From NCBI GenBank assembly GCA_030756895.1, contig JAVBIX010000025.1:1-32768 (forward strand): a stretch of DNA of 32,768 nt, in the 5' to 3' direction. Shown one piece after another: positions 15,696 through 23,691 of this stretch; position 1 is the stretch's first letter, and each line of letters begins with the position of its first letter. The position numbers and the translations under genes were made by a program. Source of the stretch: Synechococcus sp. SP2 MAG (lineage in GTDB: Bacteria; Cyanobacteriota; Cyanobacteriia; PCC-6307; Cyanobiaceae). The notes beneath the pieces are model-generated. The model saw nothing but the letters and a program-made list of their open reading frames with translations. It was not told where the DNA came from and made no database searches.

Positions 15696-15996
15696 CTCCT
15701 CTGGTCATGTTGCTGCCTTGAGGTTGTGCTTTTCTAGCGGTTGATTTACCTCAATCTTGAAATCAGCCGCAAGAATATCCTATGCTTTTTTAATTGATAG
15801 CTTTGTACGGTGCTAATAATTAGTCTATTCCTTTGGGCTAGGCCAAATTCTTGTGCGTTCGTTTTGCTTTGCCTTTCTGCTTAACTTCATGTTCTTATTC
15901 ATGCTGTCTTGATTTAGATGTGATCAGTGCCTATGATTAAAGTGATAAAAGGCCAGCTGCTTCATTCTTGGGGCTTTAACGCCCCTGCCATTCACG
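15696..15996. other. Divergent AT-rich spacer with a leader hairpin
   Basis: Upstream region for the SelO gene (-) and the 111-aa gene (+). It holds a GGGGC/GCCCC hairpin at 15970-15985 just before the plus-strand ATG. No gene seen. Confidence 0.5.
15970..15985 (+). promoter_or_regulatory. GC hairpin in the leader of the 111-aa gene
   Basis: GGGGC-TTTAAC-GCCCC ends 11 bases before the ATG at 15997, where a ribosome-binding site would be expected, and no AGG-type site is visible. There is no T-tract, so it is not an obvious terminator. It may limit translation initiation or mark a leader element. Confidence 0.35.
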
Positions 15997-16332
15997 ATGG
16001 ACTTAATCCAATCCAATGCTATTACCACGCTTCACCGTCTTGCATCGGTAGAAGATGTGGTTCAATTCGTACGCCTGTGTGTGGACAAGAACCTTATTAT
16101 TGATTTTATTGTGAAGGAGGAGCTTGATGCTTTTATTAAGCCAACCAATAACTCTGGCTCTTGGGTTCGTCAGCAAATCGATGGTGTAAGAGTGAAAGCT
16201 GTTGATCGTAATGGTTTTACGGTTTATGCCATTTGGATGAGAGAGTCTTTGATGAAAGATTATGTAACCTATTTGGAATCGATTACTAAGACTCTCTCTG
16301 ATGCATCTGTCTTTTCATTTCCAGTCATCTAA
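15997..16332 (+). CDS. Hypothetical protein
   Basis: A 111-residue soluble protein from ATG 15997. The N-terminal helix region (TTLHRLASVEDVVQFVRLCV, IDFIVKEELDAF) is followed by a central strand region (WVRQQIDGVRVKAVDRNGFT) and a C-terminal helix with LESITKTL. No signal peptide, membrane helix or known motif. A GC hairpin lies just before the start instead of a normal ribosome-binding site. It is convergent with the next gene. AT-rich codon use matches this part of the window. Function unknown. Confidence 0.62.
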   Translation: MDLIQSNAITTLHRLASVEDVVQFVRLCVDKNLIIDFIVKEELDAFIKPTNNSGSWVRQQIDGVRVKAVDRNGFTVYAIWMRESLMKDYVTYLESITKTLSDASVFSFPVI

Positions 16333-16354
16333 GAATTCAATTAAGAGTATTTGA

Positions 16355-16705
16355 TTAACAGATTGAGAACTCTCCGACATGTTCTCTTTTTACCCCAATG
16401 TAATCTTCTAAAACGGCATCCTCGTTGAATTCCCCTGTGAGGCACTCAATAATCTGTGTGTGGATAAAAGCAGATTCTTCAGCTTTGCCTTCTTGGTACG
16501 CAAACCTATCTGGATAGAGAGTTCGGTATTCATTAGGAATTGTGATAAACCAGCTACTATCATCAGCTGCATAATAAATCTCTCCAGCAATTCTGTAGAA
16601 CTCGCCAAATTCTTTTGCAGGTTCGGGAACCTTCAGGTAGATCTTTGCTTGTTCGTCAGCGGTGAGCCCAAGCCAGTTCAAGCTCTGTTCCATCTTCTCG
16701 TTCAT
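16355..16705 (-). CDS. Hypothetical acidic protein
   Basis: With ATG 16705 the protein has 116 residues: MNEKMEQSLNWLGLTADEQA, PEPAKEFGEFYRIAGEIYYA, DSSWFITIPNEYRTLYPDRF, and an acidic C-terminus with DAVLEDYIGVKREHVG. It is rich in Glu and aromatic residues and has no export signal. A TTG at 16723 directly abuts an AGGAGA; ATG 16693 is a third possible start. It converges with the 111-aa gene, with only 22 bases between the stops. I do not recognise the family. Confidence 0.6.
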   Translation of the reverse strand: MNEKMEQSLNWLGLTADEQAKIYLKVPEPAKEFGEFYRIAGEIYYAADDSSWFITIPNEYRTLYPDRFAYQEGKAEESAFIHTQIIECLTGEFNEDAVLEDYIGVKREHVGEFSIC

Positions 16706-17732
16706 TAGAAGCTGGGCAACCAATCTCCTATTGATAGCAGTTTTTCTTCGTTCTTACTGATTAAAAGACAACCTGTGTTGTCTTTCCTCCGGCATCTGCG
16801 CTAACGCTTGTTTTGTTCATCAGCTTGTCTTTCACGTATAAACGACTTCGATACGACCGTTTTGGTCTGTTTTGAACATCCTTTATTGCATGCTCTACTC
16901 GTTGCTGAGCACACAACCCATGGCTGTAAGGGTTGCAGGTTTTCCTATCCGCAGGCGCCTATGCACTCGAAGGTTCCAGTGCTGGAGGCTGCCATCGCCA
17001 TAAAGATGATCACAACCGTGGCTGCCACGAGAACCACAGGTCCGATTTGTGTATCAGGTCCCATTGCCCAATGCCTTCAGCCAATTGCTTCTCACTATCC
17101 AAGCTCATGATGATCACCGCATCAATCTTGATCTCGTATGGCTTAAGCGTTCAGGTCAAATGGCTGCATTGATGATGATTGTCTTTGCAGGCTCGGCTGG
17201 GGAGCGTCTAAGTGGAGCTATCTAGTGGCTCCGTTGCCTGTGATTTTTGGTTTGACTACAGATTTCGTCTCGCGATGCAGCTTTTATATTTGTCAAAATG
17301 TGACAATGGTTACTCTTTCTGTCGCTGGGCTGCTCCTTGTGCTCAACGTTGCTCTTATCTCATCCATCCTCTCCGTTGACCAATTAATTGGCTGATAACT
17401 TTCGGCTGCTTTGCTCTGATGCTGCTGCAATAGTTTATTGGTCTAATTGATTCGATTGATTCCCGTTTGTTGTTAGCAGATTGGGTTGATTGTTTGTCAT
17501 TGTGTTAGCTCTTGATTGGTTTCAATATGGCAAATTGTTAACTCATATGTTGTTTCAATTAATAATGTTTACTGACGGTTTCTGAAAGACTTTTTGTTTG
17601 TCCGCGACCAAATTTGCGCTTAGATGTTCACTTTGTGCAGTGACTGTCTCTTTGTTTTCCTATTGTTGTGAAGTCTTTATTATGTGATATCAGTCTATTT
17701 GGAGCTGTTTTGCTGCTCAGTTTTTCCGCCAT
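16706..17732. other. Long AT-rich intergenic region downstream of ruvC
   Basis: About 1 kb with no long gene. It holds one small membrane-peptide candidate on the minus strand (16945-17064). On the plus strand a 29-codon hydrophobic frame (17306-17395, MVTLSVAGLLLVLNVALISS) is noted but not called. Open plus-strand frames at 16808-17172 mirror the minus-strand peptide. The part 17400-17730 is strongly AT-rich with many GATTGATT-like words and no structure I can name. Confidence 0.5.
16945..17064 (-). CDS. Candidate 39-aa single-helix membrane peptide
   Basis: From ATG 17064 the minus strand encodes MGPDTQIGPVVLVAATVVII, then FMAMAASSTGTFECIGACG and TAG. A short polar start, one hydrophobic helix of about 20 residues and a small-residue tail with two cysteines give it the form of a small photosynthetic or stress membrane protein. 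A GAAGG lies about nine bases upstream of the ATG. It matches no named photosystem subunit I know. The length is too short for certainty, but hydrophobic pattern, start and ribosome-binding site agree. Confidence 0.45.
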   Translation of the reverse strand: MGPDTQIGPVVLVAATVVIIFMAMAASSTGTFECIGACG

Positions 17733-18215
17733 TTATTGTTGAAACCATGCGGTTAGTGCCACGGCTAATGCGTCGGCAGCATCATCGGGGCGCGGGGGCG
17801 TGTCGAGATTGAGTTCACGCATCACGGCCTCAAGAACTTCGTCTTTGTCTGCATGTCCATAGCCTGTTAGCGCTTGCTTAATTTGCATCGGCGGGAATTC
17901 CACGATCGGAAGCCCAAAGCGTGTGAGCGTCATGATCAACACTCCTCTTGCCTGCACCACGGCGATGGTGTTGCTGGAGCGGTAAAAGAAAAATTTCTCC
18001 ACGCTGGCCAGTTCTGGTTGATGAATGCGAATGATTTGGCGCAGATCACGGGCGATTTCCACCATTCGCTCGCCTTCGCTTCGGCCTGGATCGGTGCGAA
18101 TGATTCCGCAGTCGATCATCCGCTGTGAGCCTTCCTGTTTCCCCTTGCGTGGCTCAACGTCGATCACGCCATAGCCGACCCGAGCAAGGCCTGGATCAAT
18201 GCCAAGGATCCGCAA
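17733..18215 (-). CDS. ruvC: Holliday junction resolvase RuvC
   Basis: Endonuclease that cuts Holliday junctions symmetrically during recombination, working with RuvAB. The 160-residue protein is typical in length. The acidic catalytic residues are in place: Asp7 (GIDPGLARVGYG), Glu73 (SVEKFFF), and the C-terminal RPDDAADALA cluster (Asp145, Asp148). The hydrophobic QARG segment follows the FFFYRSSNT loop. It starts with ATG 6 bases after the chlI stop, so it is probably co-transcribed with chlI as the last gene of the cytM-ruvC run. RuvA and RuvB are not in the window. Confidence 0.97.
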   Translation of the reverse strand: MRILGIDPGLARVGYGVIDVEPRKGKQEGSQRMIDCGIIRTDPGRSEGERMVEIARDLRQIIRIHQPELASVEKFFFYRSSNTIAVVQARGVLIMTLTRFGLPIVEFPPMQIKQALTGYGHADKDEVLEAVMRELNLDTPPRPDDAADALAVALTAWFQQ

Positions 18216-18221
18216 CGGGAA

Positions 18222-19310
18222 TTAGCTGGCCAAGGCCAGTTCGAATTCAGAGCGATCGTCCGATTCGTTGCGTTCAAAGACCTTGCAGAACATCTTCACG
18301 ACCCGATCGCCAGAGTCAATTTGCTCTAAGGGATCTTTGCGCAGTCGATGGCGCAGGCAGCAAGACACCACGCGGGCCACGTCGTCCTCGCTGACCTCTG
18401 TGCGGCCTTCAAAGGCTGCTAGGGCCCGTGCTGCCCGATTGGTCACGATGTCGCCACGCAAACCATCCACGTCCAACTCTCCGCAGACTGATGAAATGCT
18501 CAAGCGCAAGTCATCGTCAATCGTGACCTGCTCTAGGCGTTGCTGAGCTTCCACCACCCTGGCCTGTAGAGCTTCTTGGCCAGCCGTCACGCTGATGCTG
18601 AAAGCGTCGGGATCACTGTCGAAAGCCGTGCGCTGATCCACCACTTTCACTCTTAATTGCGGATCGCGAACGGTGCGCACCTCCACGCTCATCCCAAAGC
18701 GATCGAGAAGCTGGGGGCGCAGCTCCCCTTCTTCTGGGTTGCCTGACCCAATCAACACAAAGCGGGCGGGGTGTCGCACGGAAACACCCTCGCGCTCCAC
18801 CGTGTTCCAGCCAGAGGCTGCCGAGTCGAGCAGAACATCAACTAGGTGATCGTCGAGCAGGTTCACTTCGTCGACGTAGAGGAGGCCGCGGTTGGCTTTG
18901 GCGAGCAAACCAGGTTCAAAGGCGCGGACTCCCTCACTCAGTGCTTTCTCGATGTCGATCGTGCCGCAGAGGCGATCTTCTGTGGCGCCCAGGGGAAGGT
19001 CCACCATGGGCACCTGGCGTTGCTCCGTGCCTAAGGCTTCGCCGTGTTCCAAGCGCTGCCTTACCTCACTGCTCTGCAGGTCAGGATCAGTCGGAGAGCT
19101 GTTGTACGGATCGCCCTCAACTACCTCAATGCCGGGCAGGAGGTCTGCCAGCGCACGGATCGTGGTGGATTTGCCCGTGCCGCGGTCTCCCATGATCATG
19201 ACGCCGCCGATGCGCGGGTCAATCACGTTGAGCAGCAGAGCTAACTTCATCTCTTCCTGGCCGATGACGGCGGTGAAGGGAAAGACTCTGCGCTTGCGCG
19301 GTGAACTCAC
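18222..19310 (-). CDS. chlI: Magnesium chelatase ATPase subunit I
   Basis: AAA+ ATPase that with ChlD and ChlH inserts Mg2+ into protoporphyrin IX, the committed step to chlorophyll. The 362 residues match the family. Walker A is GDRGTGKST (41-49) and Walker B LLYVDEVNLL (143-152); the ISSVCGELDVDGLRGDIVTN and RAARALAAFEGRTEV segments of the C-terminal helical domain are also typical. It begins with GTG, which overlaps the TGA of the DUF3370 gene (GTGA), indicating translational coupling. ruvC follows after 6 bases. ChlD and ChlH are elsewhere. Confidence 0.97.
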   Translation of the reverse strand: MSSPRKRRVFPFTAVIGQEEMKLALLLNVIDPRIGGVMIMGDRGTGKSTTIRALADLLPGIEVVEGDPYNSSPTDPDLQSSEVRQRLEHGEALGTEQRQVPMVDLPLGATEDRLCGTIDIEKALSEGVRAFEPGLLAKANRGLLYVDEVNLLDDHLVDVLLDSAASGWNTVEREGVSVRHPARFVLIGSGNPEEGELRPQLLDRFGMSVEVRTVRDPQLRVKVVDQRTAFDSDPDAFSISVTAGQEALQARVVEAQQRLEQVTIDDDLRLSISSVCGELDVDGLRGDIVTNRAARALAAFEGRTEVSEDDVARVVSCCLRHRLRKDPLEQIDSGDRVVKMFCKVFERNESDDRSEFELALAS

Positions 19311-20695
19311 GGGTGAACGTCGGTTGTTGAATTGGATTGTTTCACAGGCAGCACGGTGAGCACCTGCGGTGGTGTGGCATCGGCGGGATAGACCAGTCGC
19401 ACGCGCACCCGCCGGCTCTCTCCTGGCGCTAAAGACACCGTCCCCAGTTGCGGTCCTTCTTGGCCACGTCGCAACACGAGGTGAAAGCGCCGCCGCCCCA
19501 TCGCCCTTCCGTTGGCTCCATCAAGGCCTGTTATCTCAATGGGTCCGCGAAACATCACGGGTCCGCTGTTGCCAGGTTTGAACTGCAATTTGCCGTTGCT
19601 GCTGCCCCGTTTGTCGGGGGATTCCAGAGCGATCGCCACCGTTCGTGAGCTGCGCTCAGGATTGCGTAACGGAAGGGTGAGGTCGTATTCCACGCCGTAA
19701 TTCCCGTGGGCGGCCCAGGCCGTTCCTTTGTCAAATCTTTTCAGTTCAGCTGTTTGAACTTGATTGGTGCCGAGGTCACCCCGCTCCAGACTGCTGATCG
19801 GCCACGAGATCGGTGCTTCGTTGATGTTCAGGGTGTTAGAGCCTGGATCACTCAAGCTGCCGGTCCAGGTGCTGCCGATCTGAACGCCGCTCACCCGCGA
19901 GTAAATCATCCGTCCCTTGCTGCCTCGTGGCGTGGGCTGATGTTCTTTTGGGCTGCGCGTTCCGGTGCTGAGCAGAGCTCTCCAGCGTTGATCGCTTGGT
20001 GGTGAGTCGTTTTGGCCGTAGGCCGCCACGGTGGCCAGATACACCGGTGCGGAGCTCTTAAGTCTGAGCTGCAGGTTTCTGCCGTTGAGCAGTGGGTCAA
20101 GTCCTGCGACCGGTATGGGAAGCACCACCAACGCACTGGCATGCCCAGGGTCAATCTTGATTTGCTTGGGAAGCTCAGGAGCCTGATCGCCGCGGAGCAA
20201 GTCTCCAGCTACCCGGCTTCCTGGTCCAGAGGCGATCGGTGTGGTGCTTTCCGCCATCAGGGAGGGCAGAGGTAGGAACGGGGCTGCTGTTTGCCCAGAT
20301 TTGGTGCCCTGGGACAGCGAGGTGCTGCCGCTGATCACGTCGAGCGTGACCGGTTCTGTTCCTAGTGGTTGCGCAAGCACGGCCAGCCAAAGGGTGGAGG
20401 CCAGCTCCTCTGGTTTGCCGGCGTAAACGTGGTGGCTAAACAGATCAAAACGTCCGTCCAAGGCAACATCGAGCCCTTGGTTGGCTGGAAAAGTGGACAG
20501 CAGCACCCCTTCGCCGGTGATCAGTTCGGGGTTGTTGTCATTGAGCAGCAGCACCCCATCCAATTGGCCTGGGAGGGGACGCAGCTGCTGCTCGCGTAAA
20601 AACGGACCTTTCGCCTGGCTATCCGACCTGGATGGCATGCCAGGGATGCTGATGAGGCAGAAGGCCGCTAGGGCCAGCAGCGAAGAATGACGCAT
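19307..20695 (-). CDS. DUF3370 family exported protein
   Basis: A 462-residue protein with an N-terminal signal peptide (SSLLALAAFCLISIPGM). The rest is strand-rich, with Pro- and Gly-rich loops: LREQQLRPLPGQLDGVLLLN near the mature start, SGVQIGSTWTGSLSDPGSNT, then AWAAHGNYGVEYDLTLPLRN. These fit my recollection of DUF3370, a cyanobacterial family without a known function. No catalytic motif is evident, so a periplasmic or envelope structural role is plausible. The start is 14 bases after the PBP-A stop, and its TGA overlaps the chlI GTG. Confidence 0.85.
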   Translation of the reverse strand: MRHSSLLALAAFCLISIPGMPSRSDSQAKGPFLREQQLRPLPGQLDGVLLLNDNNPELITGEGVLLSTFPANQGLDVALDGRFDLFSHHVYAGKPEELASTLWLAVLAQPLGTEPVTLDVISGSTSLSQGTKSGQTAAPFLPLPSLMAESTTPIASGPGSRVAGDLLRGDQAPELPKQIKIDPGHASALVVLPIPVAGLDPLLNGRNLQLRLKSSAPVYLATVAAYGQNDSPPSDQRWRALLSTGTRSPKEHQPTPRGSKGRMIYSRVSGVQIGSTWTGSLSDPGSNTLNINEAPISWPISSLERGDLGTNQVQTAELKRFDKGTAWAAHGNYGVEYDLTLPLRNPERSSRTVAIALESPDKRGSSNGKLQFKPGNSGPVMFRGPIEITGLDGANGRAMGRRRFHLVLRRGQEGPQLGTVSLAPGESRRVRVRLVYPADATPPQVLTVLPVKQSNSTTDVHP

Positions 20696-20709
20696 GGTGA
20701 AAACAGGAA

Positions 20710-21831
20710 TCAGCGTTGACGAGGAGGCGCTGGCTTGGGTTTGAGCACCGGTGCCATGGCGGCAGCCATGTTGCGGATCAGCTCCGTGGAGCGGGGATCA
20801 TTGAATGGACCTTTCACCACAAAGGCCGCAACGGCACGGCGACCATCGGGGAGTTCGATCAGCCCGGCATCGGCGTAAGCGATGCCGATGTCACCGGTTT
20901 TGTTGAACACGCGATAGCCCTTGATCATCAGGCTGTCATCGGGTTTGCCCTGGGAGCCGCCAAGGCCCTTGAGCAATCCACCGGGCAGTAAGCGGTTGGT
21001 CACGGAGGTGCCCATCACTTCTCGGAATAAATCTCGGCCGCGAATCGAGAGCGCTTCTCCGGTATCCACAAGGGCGATCGCTCTGGCTAGATCACGGGCG
21101 CTGGTGGTGTTGGTGCCCTTTAAATCTGGAAGCCAGTTGTTCACTTTGGTGGCGCTGAGCCCAAGGCTGTTGAAGCGGGCGTTGAGATCCACTTGACCGC
21201 CAACCCGTTCAATCAGCAGATTCGTCGCGGTGTTGTCGCTGATGCGAATCATCTCTGTGGCGACTTCATAGGTGGGGAAGCGGGTCCCCAGTGGTTTGCT
21301 GGCCATCCAGCCGGCGCCGCCGCCTACCACCGTTTTGCTGAGGGTGAGCGGTTCATTCCAGCTCAACCTGCCGGCATCGATTTCCTCGAGGGCGACCAGC
21401 AAGATCGGAGTTTTGATGGCACTGGCGGCCGGCAATGCCGTGCCTGGATTGAGCTGGGCGTAGCGGCCATCATCGAGCGCCAGCATGAAGGCACTCACCT
21501 CGAGATCTGGATCCTGATCTGCTAGCGCCTTCCAGCGTTGGCTCAAAGCGCTGAGTTCTTGTTTGGTCTCGAAACGCCCAAGCGTGTCGGTGCTGCTCGC
21601 TGGATTGCTCACAGCGGCCGCTAGATCTGGTTGTTCTTGTTTGGCGGGTGTGATCGTTGGCGTGAGCCAGCTGGGAAGGCTGAGATCTCCGCGTTGGACA
21701 GCAGGACCTGCCAGCTTCAGGGCCGATCCTGTGATCACGCCCAGACCCACACCCATCAGCACCAGGCGCAGCACCAACCTCAGGGGACGTCCCCAACCAG
21801 GTGGCTTTTGACTGGAACGACTGGAGTCCAA
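20710..21831 (-). CDS. PBP-A type serine DD-peptidase (class A beta-lactamase-like)
   Basis: A membrane-anchored serine peptidase of the beta-lactamase fold. From TTG 21831 the protein has 373 residues with one N-terminal helix (LRLVLRLVLMGVGLGVITG) and a periplasmic domain. The active site is complete: SAIK (Ser137, Lys140), SDN (198-200) and KTG (311-313). In the omega loop, WLPDLKG stands where class A beta-lactamases have WEPELN, so the deacylating Glu166 is replaced by Leu234. That same change defines cyanobacterial PBP-A, a DD-peptidase related to class A beta-lactamases, so peptidoglycan trimming is more likely than antibiotic hydrolysis. A longer frame to 21924 overlaps trmJ and was not used. 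Confidence 0.9.
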   Translation of the reverse strand: MDSSRSSQKPPGWGRPLRLVLRLVLMGVGLGVITGSALKLAGPAVQRGDLSLPSWLTPTITPAKQEQPDLAAAVSNPASSTDTLGRFETKQELSALSQRWKALADQDPDLEVSAFMLALDDGRYAQLNPGTALPAASAIKTPILLVALEEIDAGRLSWNEPLTLSKTVVGGGAGWMASKPLGTRFPTYEVATEMIRISDNTATNLLIERVGGQVDLNARFNSLGLSATKVNNWLPDLKGTNTTSARDLARAIALVDTGEALSIRGRDLFREVMGTSVTNRLLPGGLLKGLGGSQGKPDDSLMIKGYRVFNKTGDIGIAYADAGLIELPDGRRAVAAFVVKGPFNDPRSTELIRNMAAAMAPVLKPKPAPPRQR

Positions 21832-21856
21832 GGCGGGGTTGCAGGAGAGCCTGAGG

Positions 21857-22585
21857 TTACGAGCGGTTGCGCCTGACTGCCCAACGCAATTGACGTACCA
21901 TCCCGCGCAACAGAGCCACTTCATCGCTGCGGATCAGGGCTCGTTGCACAAGTCCTTTCACCTTGGCCATCCGCGCCTTTGCTGTGTGCTCCAGCAGGAA
22001 GCCCACCTCGAGCAGAAGGTCCTCTGCATCGCGCAGGCAGCCATCGAGCTCTGGAGCACTGGCAGGGATCTCTTTTACTGGCGCATCAGGTTTGGCTTGC
22101 AAGCGACGTTCTCGCTCCAGCTCATGCAGCACAACAGCGACGGCATGGGAGAGGTTGAGAGACGGGTATGTGTCTCCGGTGTGCAGCTTGAAAACGCGAT
22201 GGCTGATCAGGAGTTCTTCATTGGAGAGCCCTCGATCTTCCCGTCCAAATACCAGGGCTGAGCGCAGGCCTTGCGTCCTACCCGTTTGAATCCAGGGCGC
22301 GATCTCTTCGGGTGATTGCAGGGGGATCTCGCCGTGATCGATGCGTCCGCAACTGGCCACTACCTGTTGACAATCCGCGACAGCCTCGAGCAACGAGGGA
22401 AAAATGGTGGCGTGTAGGAGCACGGCATCACCGTGGACGGCCATGCGCACGGCCTCTGGATCGCTTGGGTCACAGCGGGGTGCCACGAGCCTGAGATCTT
22501 CAATGTTGTAATTGGCACACAATCGAGCCACGCTGCCGACGTTGAGAGGTCCCGCCGGCTCGACCAGCACCACGGCCAATGTCAA
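21857..22585 (-). CDS. trmJ: TrmJ-like tRNA 2'-O-methyltransferase (SpoU/TrmH family)
   Basis: A SPOUT-class methyltransferase; TrmJ enzymes methylate the ribose of position 32 in tRNA anticodon loops. The 242-residue protein shows VVLVEPAGPLNVGSVARLCANY at the N-terminus, the knot motif ALVFGREDRGLSNEEL, and LHTGDTYPSLNLSHAVAVVL, all typical of TrmJ. A helical C-terminal extension (about 165-242) follows the catalytic domain. It starts with TTG overlapping the cytM TGA (TTGA), so expression is probably coupled to cytM. The exact target tRNAs are not known from sequence. Confidence 0.92.
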   Translation of the reverse strand: MTLAVVLVEPAGPLNVGSVARLCANYNIEDLRLVAPRCDPSDPEAVRMAVHGDAVLLHATIFPSLLEAVADCQQVVASCGRIDHGEIPLQSPEEIAPWIQTGRTQGLRSALVFGREDRGLSNEELLISHRVFKLHTGDTYPSLNLSHAVAVVLHELERERRLQAKPDAPVKEIPASAPELDGCLRDAEDLLLEVGFLLEHTAKARMAKVKGLVQRALIRSDEVALLRGMVRQLRWAVRRNRS

Positions 22586-22971
22586 GACAGTGTTTTGAGA
22601 TAGGCGAGCAGATCAGCCATGTTTTGTGGCTCGATTTCAAAGCGGGGCATTGGCGGTGTCTCACCACTCACAATCTGGTGAATGATCTGCATGTTCTTGC
22701 GCCGATCACTCACCCCTTTCAAGCTCGGCCCAACCAGGCCCTGGCCTGCGATGCCGTGGCAGCCGGCGCAATTGATGCGGAAGATCTGACCTCCGTGTTG
22801 CTCTGATCCTTCAAGAACAAGCGTTGCTTTGGTGTAGGGATCTTGGCGTGTATTGCCCAACATCCACACCAACAAAACGATGCAAGCCATCGCGGCGAGA
22901 ACGGTGAGGGCGGCGATGAGCCCTCGACTCCGCTCTGGAATTGCTGCAGCAGTTGATGACGGTGCCGTCAC
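22582..22971 (-). CDS. cytM: Cytochrome cM
   Basis: A membrane-anchored class I c-type cytochrome found across cyanobacteria; it is linked to control of respiration and photosynthesis, especially under stress or heterotrophic conditions. From GTG 22971 the protein has 129 residues: a short N-terminal arm, one membrane helix ([18 protein letters not shown]), then the haem domain with CAGCH at 68-72 and a probable axial Met in [10 protein letters not shown]. The C-terminal helix is [16 protein letters not shown] at 22995 gives an 8-residue longer form. It diverges from petG and begins the run to ruvC, coupled to trmJ. Confidence 0.92.
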   Translation of the reverse strand: MTAPSSTAAAIPERSRGLIAALTVLAAMACIVLLVWMLGNTRQDPYTKATLVLEGSEQHGGQIFRINCAGCHGIAGQGLVGPSLKGVSDRRKNMQIIHQIVSGETPPMPRFEIEPQNMADLLAYLKTLS

Positions 22972-23027
22972 AGAAGAGACCAGGCCATGGAACAATTGTG
23001 CTCAATCTTTTCATTGGGCGCGACGAC

Positions 23028-23141
23028 ATGATCGAACCCCTTCTTTGCGGCATTGTTTTGGGTCTAATCCCAATCACCCTGATGGGGTTGTTTGTTGCCG
23101 CTTGGAATCAGTACCGCCGGGGTAGTGCTCTGGGGGGCTGA
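23028..23141 (+). CDS. petG: Cytochrome b6f complex subunit PetG
   Basis: A 37-residue single-helix subunit needed for assembly of the cytochrome b6f complex in thylakoid membranes. The sequence starts [20 protein letters not shown] and ends [12 protein letters not shown], matching PetG in length and in its conserved C-terminal NQYRRG. It lies between divergently oriented cytM and convergent rsmD. Its 3' end overlaps that of rsmD by 68 bases on opposite strands. Confidence 0.97.
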   Translation: MIEPLLCGIVLGLIPITLMGLFVAAWNQYRRGSALGG

Positions 23142-23691
23142 GTAGCAAGAGAGCGCTCGTTCCATAGCGTCGTTGATTCACCATCGTCCAGGGCGATGGT
23201 GCGGTTAATTTTTTACGGCGGGCATGCTCACAGATCACTAATCCCTGGCTGCTAACCCAGTTGCCCTCAAGCAATGCAAGCAAGGTGGGCTCATACAGCT
23301 CAGATCCATAGGGAGGATCGAAATAGACGACATCGAACGCGGGTAAGGAGCTGGGACGGCCTGTTTGGAGCCAACTCACCAGATCTCGGCGGATCACCTC
23401 AATGGTTGGAGAGGGAGAACGGCCTCCAGCGATCAGCATGAGATTGTCTCTGCAGATGGAGGCTGTTTTGGGATCCTTTTCCACGGCCCAGACCCTGCTC
23501 ACGCCGCGTTCGATCGCTTCGCATCCCATCACGCCGCTGCCGCTGCAAAGATCGAGCCAGGAGGCGTCCTGCAGCTCTGAGGCGAGCATGTTCATGACCG
23601 CTTCGCGGACACGGGCTGTGGTGGGCCTTGTGGTGGTCCCAATAGGACTGCGTAGGCGACGACCCCCACTGAGACGTAGCAGACCGCTCAC
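23074..23691 (-). CDS. rsmD: RsmD-type 16S rRNA guanine-N2 methyltransferase
   Basis: Methylates G966 (E. coli numbering) of 16S rRNA in characterised relatives. From GTG 23691 the protein has 205 residues, with [20 protein letters not shown] and [16 protein letters not shown] at the start, the SAM-binding motif [16 protein letters not shown] (45-60) and the catalytic DPPYG (125-129). The GTG overlaps the hisH stop (GTGA), which supports this start over a longer frame from 23730 that runs into hisH. The 3' end overlaps petG on the other strand. Confidence 0.95.
   Translation of the reverse strand: MSGLLRLSGGRRLRSPIGTTTRPTTARVREAVMNMLASELQDASWLDLCSGSGVMGCEAIERGVSRVWAVEKDPKTASICRDNLMLIAGGRSPSPTIEVIRRDLVSWLQTGRPSSLPAFDVVYFDPPYGSELYEPTLLALLEGNWVSSQGLVICEHARRKKLTAPSPWTMVNQRRYGTSALLLLSPPEHYPGGTDSKRQQTTPSG

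Noticed and set aside
16808-17110. 100-aa plus-strand open frame
   Set aside because: Irregular Cys/His-rich composition and antisense to the better supported small membrane peptide.
17306-17395. 29-aa hydrophobic plus-strand frame
   Set aside because: No ribosome-binding site and too short; matches no photosystem subunit I know, so only noted in the intergenic entry.
17400-17730. GATTGATT-like words as a possible CRISPR or replication origin
   Set aside because: Words are short, irregularly spaced and explained by low-complexity AT-rich DNA; no equal-length repeats with spacers and no DnaA-box cluster.
20710-21924. Clinical-type beta-lactamase call
   Set aside because: The omega-loop Glu is Leu and a membrane anchor is present, which fit PBP-A rather than a secreted beta-lactamase.
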